Below, piece by piece: positions 1 through 8,600 of a stretch of 64,000 nucleotides of DNA; the first letter of the stretch is position 1, and each line of letters begins with the position of its first letter. Position numbers and translations under genes: made by a program. The notes under the pieces are model-generated. The model was not told the DNA's origin. It saw nothing but the letters and a program-made list of their open reading frames with translations, and did not search any database. Origin of the DNA: Egicoccus sp. AB-alg2 (GTDB lineage: Bacteria > Actinomycetota > Nitriliruptoria > Nitriliruptorales > Nitriliruptoraceae); assembly GCF_041821065.1 (NCBI RefSeq), contig NZ_JBGUAX010000001.1:372001-436000 (forward strand), written 5' to 3'.

Positions 1-1837
1 CGAGGGTGAACCCGGTGGACAGCATCTCGTAGGCCTTGGGGTCGTCCATGTCCCCGAGCAGTTCCGGGTCGTCGAGATCGACCTCGACCCCCCGGTTGGC
101 CTTGATGTGCCGTTCGGCGTCCGAGATGACGGTGAGGTTGCGCAGGCCGAGGAAGTCCATCTTCAGCAGACCGATGGCCTCGGCCGCGCCCATCTCGTAC
201 TGGGTGACGATCTCGCCGTTGTCGGTCTTCAGCAGCGGCACGACCTCGTCCAGCGGCGAGGCGCCGATGATGACCGCGGCCGCGTGGATGCCGTGCTGGC
301 GCTTCAGTCCCTCGAGTTTCTCCGCCGTCTCCAGCACCTTGCGGTAGGTGGGGTCGTTGCGCGACTCGCGCAACTCGGAGGACTTCTCGTAGGCCTCGAC
401 GAGCGGCGCCTCCTTGCCCTGCACCGGCGGCGGCATCATCTTGCACAGCGTGTCGCCGACGCTGAACGGCTCGTCGAGCACGCGGGCGGCGTCGCGGATG
501 GCCGACTTGGCCTTGATGGTGCCGAAGGTGACGACCTGCGCGACGTGGTCGTCGCCGTAGCGCGAGGCGGCGTAGCGGATCATCTCGCCGCGGCGGCGGT
601 CGTCGAAGTCGATGTCGATGTCCGGCATCTGGATGCGTGCCGGGTTGAGGAAGCGCTCGAAGATCAGCCCGTACTTGATCGGGTCGACGCGCGTGATGTC
701 GGTGCAGAAGGCCACCACCGACCCGCCGGCCGAGCCGCGCCCGGGCCCGACCCGGATCCCGGCGCTGCGGGCGTACTCGCACAGGTCGGCGACGATCAGG
801 AAGTAGGCCGGGAAGCCCATGTTCTCGATGACGCCGAGCTCGTACTCGATGCGCTGGGCGACCGCGTCCGGGACCGGGTCGCCGTAGCGCTCCTTCGCGC
901 CCTCCCAGACCTTGTGGCGCAGGAACTCGGCCTCGGTCATGCCGGGTGGGCACGGGAACGCCGGCAGCAGGTCGAGGTCGAACTCGATCTTCGCGTCGCA
1001 CATCTCCGCGATGTCGAGCGTGGCGTCGAGCGCGTCGCGGTACTGGTGGAACTCCTCGCGCATCTCACGGGCGGTCTTCACGTAGAACTGGTCGCCCGAG
1101 AACTTGAACCGGTCCGTGTCGGAGAGTTTCGAGCCGGTCTGGATGCACAGCAGGACGTCGTGTGCCTCGGCGTCCTCGGCGTTGGTGTAGTGCGAGTCGT
1201 TGGTGATGACGGTGCGCAGGCCGAGCTGCTTGGCCAGCTCCTCCAGGACCGGCCAGGTCGTCTTCTGCTCCGGGATGTCGTGGTCCTGGAGCTCGACGAA
1301 GAACCGCTCGGCGGTGTAGATGTCCTTGAAGTCGCTCAGGGCCTGGCGCGCCTTCTCCTCGTCGCCGGCGAGCAGGGCCTGGTTCACCTCGGAGCCGAGG
1401 CACCCCGACAGGACGACGATGCCTTCGCTGTGGGCCGCCAGCAGTTCCTTGTCGACGCGCGGCTTGTACCAGTAGCCGTCGAGGTAGGCCTTGGTGGACA
1501 GCTTGACGAGGTTCTTGTAGCCGGTGTCGTCGGCCGCCAAGGTCGTCAGATGGAAGTAGCGCTGCCGGCCGTCGGAGCCGCCGAGGCGCTGCTCGTTGCG
1601 CGACCCGATCGCCTGGTAGAGCTCGGAGCCGAGGATCGGCTTGACGCCCTTGGCCGTGCCCTGCCGGTAGAAGTCGGCGAGGCCGAACAGCACGCCGTGG
1701 TCGGTGATGGCGACGCCCGGCTGCCCGTCCTGGGCGACCTTGTCGAACAGCTGGCCGACACGCGAGGCGCCGTCGAGCATCGAGTACTCGGTGTGGACGT
1801 GCAGGTGGACGAAGCTGTCGCGGTCGCCACTGCCCAC
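1..1837 (-). CDS. dnaE1: DNA polymerase III alpha subunit (replicative DnaE1), 3' end outside window
   Basis: Catalytic subunit of the replicative polymerase. The N-terminus shows the PHP-domain signature HLHVHTEYSMLDG, followed by long colinear C-family polymerase sequence including GRGSAGGSVV and the catalytic aspartate motif PDIDIDFDD near residue 405. About 612 codons are present and the rest runs off the left edge, so motifs beyond the palm cannot be checked. The GTG start at 1837 is chosen because GGGGAG lies about 10 bases upstream and the PHP motif follows within a dozen residues. It belongs to the same strand as map-rluD-lspA but is separated from map by 285 bp, which suggests its own promoter. 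Intact PHP histidines and the position next to lspA/rluD mark it as the essential replicase; the second copy at 53104-56982 is the DnaE2 type. Confidence 0.95.
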   Translation of the reverse strand, partial: MGSGDRDSFVHLHVHTEYSMLDGASRVGQLFDKVAQDGQPGVAITDHGVLFGLADFYRQGTAKGVKPILGSELYQAIGSRNEQRLGGSDGRQRYFHLTTLAADDTGYKNLVKLSTKAYLDGYWYKPRVDKELLAAHSEGIVVLSGCLGSEVNQALLAGDEEKARQALSDFKDIYTAERFFVELQDHDIPEQKTTWPVLEELAKQLGLRTVITNDSHYTNAEDAEAHDVLLCIQTGSKLSDTDRFKFSGDQFYVKTAREMREEFHQYRDALDATLDIAEMCDAKIEFDLDLLPAFPCPPGMTEAEFLRHKVWEGAKERYGDPVPDAVAQRIEYELGVIENMGFPAYFLIVADLCEYARSAGIRVGPGRGSAGGSVVAFCTDITRVDPIKYGLIFERFLNPARIQMPDIDIDFDDRRRGEMIRYAASRYGDDHVAQVVTFGTIKAKSAIRDAARVLDEPFSVGDTLCKMMPPPVQGKEAPLVEAYEKSSELRESRNDPTYRKVLETAEKLEGLKRQHGIHAAAVIIGASPLDEVVPLLKTDNGEIVTQYEMGAAEAIGLLKMDFLGLRNLTVISDAERHIKANRGVEVDLDDPELLGDMDDPKAYEMLSTGFTL

Positions 1838-1989
1838 TGCCGTCCACTCCCCTGCCCCACCACGGGGCACCGCATGCTCGTCGCTCGACCACATCCGGCC
1901 GGACCCCACCCGACCATGGCGGTGGGCAGCGTCGGCGCAGGCGGGAGTCCTCGGGGAAGGACCGCCGGGTCGACGCGCCGACGGTGCCA

Positions 1990-2009
1990 GAACCACACGC
2001 CTGTGGTTC
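1990..2009. promoter_or_regulatory. Perfect 8-bp inverted repeat between map and dnaE1
   Basis: The arms GAACCACA and TGTGGTTC enclose a 4-base loop. On the minus strand a TAGCGT hexamer (2018-2013), a plausible -10 element, sits just upstream, so the repeat would fall at the transcription start of dnaE1. It could be an operator or the residue of a map terminator; there is no T-tract. Nothing else is visible in the 285-bp gap. Confidence 0.4.
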
Positions 2010-2122
2010 GTCACGCTACCAGCCGCGGCCGCAGGCGCCCGGCAGCGCCTGCCACCCCCGCGCCAGGCGCGCAGCCGCCGCTCGGCCCCGCGCACCGCGG
2101 CCGAGGGTCTTGGTGCTCGCGC

Positions 2123-2890
2123 CTAGGGAAGGGTCAGGATCTGCGGGCCGTCGTCGGTGATGGCGATGGTGTGCTCCGCGTGCGAAGCACGGCTGCCATC
2201 GACCGTGCGGATCGTCCACCCGTCGTCGTCGATCCGGTAGTCGTCACGACCGCCGGCCATGAACATCGGCTCGATCGCGATGACGAGCCCGGGGCGTAGG
2301 CGCAGGCCGCGGCCGGGCTGGCCCTCGTTTGGCACCGACGGCTCCTCGTGCATGGCGCGGCCGACGCCGTGCCCGCCCCAGCCCTGTGGGATGCCGTAGC
2401 CGTGGCCACGACCGATCGCGCCGATCGCGGCGCCGATGTCGCCGAGCCGCGCCCCCGGCGCCGCGGCCGCGATGCCGGCGGCCAGGGCGTCCTCGGCCGC
2501 CTGGCGCAGGTGCTCGTCCTCGGGCCGCACGGTGCCGACCGAGAACGTCACGGCGGCATCGCCGACCCAGCCGTCGAGGATGGCGCCGAAGTCGATGCTG
2601 AGCAGGTCGCCGTCCTTGAGCGGATCGTCGTTGGGGATGCCGTGGACGATGACGTCGTTCTTCGACGCGCAGATGACCCCGGGGAACGGCGTGGGTGCGA
2701 AGTGCGGGTGGTAGTCGAGGAACGCCGAGGTGGCTCCGTGCTCGCGCAGGACGTCGCGCGCGACCTCGTCGAGGTCGCGCAGCGTCACACCCACGTCCGC
2801 GGCGGCGCGCATCGCCCGGTGCGCGAGCGCGACGACGCGTCCGGCCTCGCGCAGCCCGGCGATGTCCTTGCGCGACTTGCGGATGATCAC
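2123..2890 (-). CDS. map: Methionine aminopeptidase, type I
   Basis: Removes the initiator methionine from nascent proteins in the cytoplasm. The 255-residue protein carries the full set of type I metal ligands in order: His in VIVHGIP, Asp in SIDFGA, Asp in VGDAAVTF, His in GHGVGRAMHEEP, Glu in IAIEPMF and Glu in AEHTIAI. There is no N-terminal zinc-finger extension. The GTG at 2890 is chosen over upstream codons because it overlaps the rluD stop as GTGA, a translational-coupling arrangement, and has AAGGA just upstream. Map is more often found near secY/adk, so its place behind rluD is a minor difference from the usual order. The protein is otherwise complete. Confidence 0.95.
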   Translation of the reverse strand: MIIRKSRKDIAGLREAGRVVALAHRAMRAAADVGVTLRDLDEVARDVLREHGATSAFLDYHPHFAPTPFPGVICASKNDVIVHGIPNDDPLKDGDLLSIDFGAILDGWVGDAAVTFSVGTVRPEDEHLRQAAEDALAAGIAAAAPGARLGDIGAAIGAIGRGHGYGIPQGWGGHGVGRAMHEEPSVPNEGQPGRGLRLRPGLVIAIEPMFMAGGRDDYRIDDDGWTIRTVDGSRASHAEHTIAITDDGPQILTLP

Positions 2891-3912
2891 GATGGTCCTT
2901 CCTCGGCGTCGGCGGTGTCGGTGGCGTCGGTGACGGCCGTGGCGCCAGCGGCTCCGTGGTCGATCGCCTCCCACCAGCCGGTCGGGATCCGCAGTCCCAG
3001 CCGGTCGCGAAGCGCCGCCAGGTCGTCGGGCAGCGGTTCGTCGACGGCCACCTCGACGCCCGTGATCGGGTGCACGAAGGCCAGCCGGCCGGCGTGGAGG
3101 GCGATGCGGGACACACCGAGCCGCTCGGCCAGTGTCGCGGACCCACGATACGTGGTGTCGGCCAGGATGGGATGGCCGAGGGCCGCGAGGTGCACACGGA
3201 TCTGGTGCGTACGGCCGGTCTCGAGCGCGCAGGCCAGCGCGGCGACGTGCTGGCCGGAGCCGCCGGCCGCGACGTCGTCGAGGACGACGTAGCGCGTGAC
3301 CGCCGGCTTGCCGTCCGCGCGTACCGCGAACCGGGTGCGGTCGCCGGGCGCGCGGGCCAGCGGTGCCTCGACTCGACCCCGGCGGTTGGGAGGCACGCCC
3401 TGCACGACGGCGAGGTAGCGCCGCGCCACCTGCCGTCGCTTCAGGGCCGACACCAGCCCGGCGTGGGCGGCGTCGGTCTTGGCGACCACCAGCAGACCCG
3501 AGGTGTCACGGTCGAGCCGATGGACGATCCCGGGCCGTTCGTCACCGCCGACCGCCGCCAGGGGCACGCCGGCGCCGCGCAGGGCGTCGACCAGCGTCCC
3601 GTGCGGCCGTCCGTGCCCCGGGTGCACGACCATGCCGGCCGGCTTGGCGACGACCAGCAGGTGCGCGTCCTGGTAACGGACCGGCGGCAGCGGCGGAGGT
3701 GCGGGTGGCGCCGCGGCCGGCGCGGCCGCGCGCACCTCGACGGTCTGCCCCGCGCGCACCCGCTGCTGCTTGCCGGCCGGGCGACCGGCGAGCGTGACGT
3801 CGCCGGCCGCCAGGCGCGCCGCCGCCCGCGACCGTGACACGTCGAGCAGGCCGGCGACCACCACGTCCAGGCGCTGGCCGTCCTGCTCGTCGGGCACGAC
3901 GAACCGGCTCAC
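2887..3912 (-). CDS. rluD: RluD-family 23S rRNA pseudouridine synthase
   Basis: Isomerises uridines in 23S rRNA to pseudouridine. The 341-residue protein has an N-terminal S4 RNA-binding domain (about residues 10-65), a proline/alanine-rich linker, and the RluA/RluD catalytic domain with the signature GIVHRLDRDTSGLLVVAK containing the catalytic Asp. The C-terminal 30 residues are an Ala/Thr/Asp-rich tail beyond the usual family end. It starts with ATG overlapping the lspA stop as ATGA, and its own stop overlaps map. The order lspA-rluD next to dnaE is common in actinobacteria. RluD is inferred from that order; exact target positions cannot be read from sequence. Confidence 0.93.
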   Translation of the reverse strand: MSRFVVPDEQDGQRLDVVVAGLLDVSRSRAAARLAAGDVTLAGRPAGKQQRVRAGQTVEVRAAAPAAAPPAPPPLPPVRYQDAHLLVVAKPAGMVVHPGHGRPHGTLVDALRGAGVPLAAVGGDERPGIVHRLDRDTSGLLVVAKTDAAHAGLVSALKRRQVARRYLAVVQGVPPNRRGRVEAPLARAPGDRTRFAVRADGKPAVTRYVVLDDVAAGGSGQHVAALACALETGRTHQIRVHLAALGHPILADTTYRGSATLAERLGVSRIALHAGRLAFVHPITGVEVAVDEPLPDDLAALRDRLGLRIPTGWWEAIDHGAAGATAVTDATDTADAEEGPS

Positions 3913-4553
3913 GGCGTCTCCGGCGCCCCGGCGCGCTGCGGGCGACCGTCTGCGACCCCGGATGACCCGGGCGAGTCGCGCTCGACGGCCGCGTCGGCGT
4001 CGTCGACGCCTGGCGCGGTGTCGACGGCCTCGTCGCCACGTGCGCTGCGCTCTTCACGCCACAGGGCGAGCGTGAGCAGCACGAAGCCGACCGTGATGGC
4101 GGAGTCGGCGACGTTGAAGCGCGGGAAGGTGCCCCAGGCGACGAAGTCGACGACGTCGCCCTGGAAGAACCCGCTGACCTCCCCGACGACGTTGGGTCGC
4201 ACCAGGCGGTCGATGGCGTTGCCCAGCGCTCCCGCCAGTAGCAGTCCGTAGGCCGCCGCCTGCAGCAGGGAGGTGGTCCGCGGCAGTGCCCGCGCGACGA
4301 TCCAGGTCACCAGGACCGTCACGATCAGGAACAGCCACGCCGGCGCCGGGATGCCGAACGCCGCGCCCGGGTTGTAGACCAGTTGCCAGCCGATCCGTTC
4401 ACCGAGGAACGGGACGAACTCGCCGAGCTCCAGCAGCGCCTCGGCCAGTTCCTTGGTGGCCTGGTCGAGCACCACGACGGCGGCGGTGACGAGGACGCCG
4501 ACCTGCACCGCGAGCCGGGACGCCGCCCGCGGGGCGCCCGCGGCGGGGTCCAC
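3909..4553 (-). CDS. lspA: Lipoprotein signal peptidase
   Basis: Aspartyl membrane protease that cleaves the signal peptides of prolipoproteins after lipid modification. Four hydrophobic segments are visible, with both family catalytic aspartates in NAIDRL and FNVADSAI, and the conserved YNPGAAFG motif. The C-terminus has an acidic extension of about 45 residues not needed for catalysis. The GTG start at 4553 lies five bases beyond the stop of the upstream zinc-finger gene; a longer frame exists but would be antisense-like through that gene. The last bases overlap rluD by four. Probable substrates in this window are the lipobox proteins at 57556, 58667 and 63516. Confidence 0.93.
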   Translation of the reverse strand: MDPAAGAPRAASRLAVQVGVLVTAAVVVLDQATKELAEALLELGEFVPFLGERIGWQLVYNPGAAFGIPAPAWLFLIVTVLVTWIVARALPRTTSLLQAAAYGLLLAGALGNAIDRLVRPNVVGEVSGFFQGDVVDFVAWGTFPRFNVADSAITVGFVLLTLALWREERSARGDEAVDTAPGVDDADAAVERDSPGSSGVADGRPQRAGAPETP

Positions 4554-4558
4554 GTCGT

Positions 4559-4936
4559 TCAACGACCAGTCTCGTCCCGGCGCTTGCAGTCCATGCACAG
4601 CGTCGCATACGGCAGGGCCTCGAGGCGCGCCTGTTCGATCGGGTTGCCGCAACGCTCGCAGGTGCCGTAGTTGCCGGCGTCCATGCGGCGCAGCGCCTCG
4701 TCGATCTGTGCGAGCAGCCGGCGGGCGTGGTTGGACAGCGACTGCGCGGTCTCGCGCTCGAAGCTGGCCGAGCCCGCGTCGGCCGGGTCGTCGTCGAAGC
4801 CGCCCTCGCGCCAGTTGTTGACGTCCGCCTCGGCGTCGAGGTCCTCGACCTGGCTGAGCAGCGTCGCACGCTCGTCCAGCAGCTCCTGCCGGAGGCTGGC
4901 GAGCTGCGTCTTCGTGAGCGTCTTGTTGCGTGCCAT
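4559..4936 (-). CDS. DksA/TraR-family zinc-finger protein
   Basis: A 125-residue protein with an N-terminal coiled coil (about residues 8-45), an acidic patch and a C-terminal four-cysteine zinc finger (CERC...CMDC), the DksA/TraR fold. In proteobacteria DksA acts in the RNA polymerase secondary channel; actinobacterial members of this family are mostly uncharacterised and often sit beside lspA and ileS as here. The ATG start at 4936 follows a short purine-rich stretch. The coiled-coil tip does not show the classic DxxDxA arrangement, so a DksA-like function with ppGpp should not be assumed. It is probably transcribed with lspA, whose start lies 5 bp downstream of this stop. Confidence 0.85.
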   Translation of the reverse strand: MARNKTLTKTQLASLRQELLDERATLLSQVEDLDAEADVNNWREGGFDDDPADAGSASFERETAQSLSNHARRLLAQIDEALRRMDAGNYGTCERCGNPIEQARLEALPYATLCMDCKRRDETGR

Positions 4937-5018
4937 GGCGGCGGACGGTACCAGACCGGATGCGCACCACCGCCCGCTCGGGACGGCCGCGCGCCGTGCG
5001 CCAACGGCCCGTCCGACC

Positions 5019-5192
5019 TCACGCGGCGCCCCGTACCTCCCCATCCTCGACGGACCCCTCGGAGCCCTCTGGGGCACGCGCCGGTCCGGCCTGTGCGAGC
5101 AGCTCGAAGGCGTCACGGACCCCCGCCTCGTAGGCGGAGGGGTCCTCGTACAGGAACGCTCGGCGCAGGGCGATCTCCAGCAGGTTCTGCAT
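5019..5192 (-). CDS. Possible small protein, 57 residues
   Basis: A short frame starting MQNLLEIALRRAFLYEDPSAY and ending in an acidic stretch, located 80 bp upstream of the DksA/TraR gene on the same strand. Support: a GGAG sequence about 9 bases before the ATG, plausible composition with alternating hydrophobic and charged residues in the first 35 positions, and position at the head of the lspA operon. No family is recognised. It is too short for codon statistics to be decisive and could be chance. Confidence 0.4.
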   Translation of the reverse strand: MQNLLEIALRRAFLYEDPSAYEAGVRDAFELLAQAGPARAPEGSEGSVEDGEVRGAA

Positions 5193-5316
5193 CGTCTCCG
5201 GCTCCCCGTTCGCGTCGTGTCGGCACCGCCGACCCCTGCGGCGCGGGCGGCGATCGGCGGGAACGCTACGCCCGGGCCGTTACCGCGAGGTTTCCCCGCC
5301 GTGAAACGTCGATGCG

Positions 5317-5322
5317 TATGCT
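5317..5322 (+). promoter_or_regulatory. Candidate -10 element (TATGCT) of the ileS leader
   Basis: TATGCT fits the actinobacterial TANNNT -10 pattern and lies about 50 bases before the start of the T-box leader, as expected for its promoter. No convincing -35 hexamer is visible at 16-18 bases upstream. Confidence 0.3.
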
Positions 5323-5369
5323 GGGCGTGCAACATCCACGCTGTGACGCGGACGCGGCGGCGGGGCCAC

Positions 5370-5610
5370 ACGCGCGAGAAGCGAGCCGGGACGGTGGAAG
5401 CCGGTGGCGCGTGCCCGACGTCATCACCGCCGAGCGGCCGGCACGAAGCCCGGGACCTCCTGGGTGCGTAGGGCCGGACGGATCCCGCACGACACGCGGG
5501 CCGGCCGGGACGTCGAATCCCGGCGGGAGCCAACGAAGTGGGCAGGGACCGCCGCCGGCGGCCCGGCCAACGAGGGTGGTACCGCGGCGCCACGGCGTCG
5601 TCCCTCGGGC
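5370..5610 (+). promoter_or_regulatory. T-box riboswitch leader of ileS (isoleucine-specific)
   Basis: Leader RNA that reads the aminoacylation state of tRNA-Ile and controls ileS. The hallmark T-box sequence GGGTGGTACCGCGG is at 5574-5587, with TGGT available to pair with the free NCCA end of uncharged tRNA. It lies in a stem formed by CGAGGG (5571-5576) and CCCTCG (5602-5607). Upstream GC-rich helices form stem I, and an ATC at 5423-5425 in an unpaired-looking stretch is the likely specifier codon for isoleucine. The stem is 45 bases from the start codon and no poly-U terminator is visible, in keeping with actinobacterial ileS T-boxes that control translation rather than termination. The stem I boundaries are estimates. 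Confidence 0.85.
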
Positions 5611-5652
5611 AGCAGCACCGCCGCGACGCGGACCCGACCGCCCGAGGACGCC

Positions 5653-8600
5653 ATGACCACCTGGCCCACCGTCGCCCCGCAGCCCGACCTGCCCCGGCTC
5701 GAGGAGGAGGTCCTCGAGCGCTGGCGCGAGCTTGACGTGTTCGCCCGCAGCCTGCGCCAGCGGGCCGACCAACCCGTCTGGACCTTCTACGAGGGCCCGC
5801 CGACCGCCAACGGCCGACCCGGCACCCACCACGTCGAGGCCCGCACCTTCAAGGACATCTTCCCGCGCTACCGGACCATGAAGGGCCACTTCGTCCGGCG
5901 CAAGGGCGGCTGGGACTGCCACGGCCTGCCCGTCGAGCTGGAGGTGGAGAAGGAGCTCGGGCTCAACTCCAAGGCCGACATCGAGGCCTACGGCATCGAG
6001 AAGTTCAACGCCCGCTGCCGCGAGTCGGTGCTGCGCTACGTCGACGTCTGGGAGCGGCTGACCGAGCGCATCGGGTTCTGGATCGACACCGACGACCCGT
6101 ACCGCACGATGGACGCCACCTACGTCGACTCGTTGTGGTGGGGGTTGAAGGAACTGTGGGACCGCGACCTCATCTTCGAGGACTACCGGGTCGCGCCCTA
6201 CTGCGGCCGTTGCGGGACCGCGCTGTCGGACGCCGAGGTCGCGCAGGGCTACGAGACGGTCGAGGACCCCAGCGTCTACGTGCGCTTCCCGCTGCTCGAC
6301 GGCCCACTCGCGCAGGAGGGCGCTGCGCTGGTCGTGTGGACGACCACCCCGTGGACGCTGGTGTCCAACACGGCCTGTGCCGTCGGTGCCGACGTGCGCT
6401 ACCAACTGGTCCGGCAGGGCGGCGACCTGCTCGTGCTGGCGGCCGACCTCGCCGACGCGGTGCTCGGTGAGGGCGCCTACGAGGTGGTCCGCGACGTGGC
6501 GGTCGACGAACTCGTCGGCTCCCACTACGAGGCGCCCTTCACGGTCGTGACGCCGGGCGCGACCGAGACGGGGGACCCGGCTGGCGGGGGGCAACGAGGG
6601 AGCGCAGCGACCGAGACGGGGGACCCGGCTGGCGGGGGGCAACGAGGGAGCGCAGCGACCGAGACGGGGGACCCGGCTGGCGGGGGGCAACGAGGGAGCG
6701 CAGCGACCGAGACGGGGGACCCGCCACAGGACTGGCGCTACGTCGTGACGGCGGACTTCGTCACGACGACCGACGGATCGGGCATCGTGCACCTCGCGCC
6801 GGCGTTTGGTGCGGACGACATGGAGGTCGGGCGCGCCAACGGGCTGCCCGTGCTGAACCCGGTCGACCGCGAGGGCAAGTTCACCGTGGGACCGTGGGCC
6901 GGCACGTTCGTCAAGGACGCCGACCCGGCCATCATCGAGGACCTGCAGGCGTCCGGGCGGCTGCTGCGGGCCGACCGGTACACGCACACCTACCCGCACT
7001 GCTGGCGGTGCAAGCGGCCGCTCATCTACTACGCCAAGCCGTCCTGGTACATCCGGACGACCGCGGTCCGCGACCGGTTGCTGGAGAACAACGCCGGCAT
7101 CGACTGGCACCCCGAGCACATCCGTGACGGGCGGTTCGGCAACTGGCTGGAGAACAACGTCGACTGGGCGCTGTCACGTGACCGGTACTGGGGGACGCCG
7201 CTGCCGTTCTGGCGCTGCGCCAGCGGGCACGTCACCGTCGTCGGCTCCCGCGCGGAGCTGTCCGAGCTCACCGGCCAGGACCACTCGGCGCTCGACCCGC
7301 ACCGGCCCTACGTCGACGAGGTGAAGCTCGACTGCGCGACGTGCGGCGCCACGGCGACCCGCGTGCCGGACGTCGCCGATGCCTGGTTCGACTCGGGTGC
7401 GATGCCCTACGCCCAGTGGGGCTATCCGCATCAGGGCCACGAGGAGTTCGGACGCCACTTCCCCGCCGACTACATCTGCGAGGCGATCGACCAGACCCGT
7501 GGCTGGTTCTACACGCTGCTGGCGGAGTCGACGCTGCTGTTCGACGGCCGCTCCTACGAGACCGTGCTGTGCCTCGGCCACATCGTGGACGAGGACGGCC
7601 GCAAGATGTCCAAGTCGGCCGGCAACATCCTGGACCCGTGGGAGCTGATCGGCCGGCACGGGGCCGATCCGCTGCGCTGGCTCATGCTCGCCGAGGGCAA
7701 CCCGTGGGTGTCGCGGCGGGTGGGCCACCAGCTGCTCGAGGAGATCGTCCGCCGCTTCCTGCTGACGATCTGGAACACGCACGTGTTCTTCACGACCTAC
7801 GCGGCGATCGACGGGTTCGCGCTGTCGGCGCCCGCACCGGCCGTCGCCGATCGACCGGCGTCGGACCGCTGGGTCCTGGCCGAGCTCGCGGACGTCGTGA
7901 CGGTCGTGGATGCCGCGATGGACCGCTACGACGTGTCGACGGCGACCCGCCGGCTGGAGCGCTTCGTCGACGACCTGTCGAACTGGTACGTGCGCCGCAA
8001 CCGGCGCCGTTTCTGGAAGGCGGCGTCCGACGACCCGGCCGACAAGGCCGCCGCCTACCACACGCTGCACACGTGCCTGACCACGCTCGCGCAGCTGATG
8101 GCGCCGTTCACGCCGTTCTTCGCCGAGCGGTTGTGGCAGGACCTGGTCGTCTCCCAGGACACGGACGCGCAGCCGTCGGTGCACCTGACCGACTTCCCGG
8201 TGGCGGACCCGGCCTGGGTCGACGACGAGCTGCGCGCGGCCATGGGCACGGCCCGCCGGGTCGTCGAGCTGGGGCGCCAGGCACGCACGACCTCGGCCGT
8301 GAAGGTGCGCCAGCCGCTGGCCCGGGCCCTCGTGACCGTCCCGGAGAGCGAGCGGGCCGGCCTGGTCGGCCTGGTGGCGGACATCGCCGACGAGCTCAAC
8401 GTCAAGCAGGTCGAGCTCACCGACGGCACGGGTGATCTGGTCGAGCGATCGCTGCGGCCCAACTTCCGGGCGCTGGGTCCCGCGTTCGGCAAGCGGTCGC
8501 CGGCGGTCGGCAACGCCCTGCGCGACGCCGATCCGGACACGGCCGCAGAGGTGGCCGCGGCCCTCGCGACCGACGGCGCGGCGCGGCTGACCGTCGACGG

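Noticed and set aside
107-2299. 730-residue plus-strand frame across the left end
   Set aside because: Antisense shadow of dnaE1 and map; composition is a run of Val/Asp/Leu/Arg typical of high-GC antisense, while the minus strand carries full polymerase motifs.
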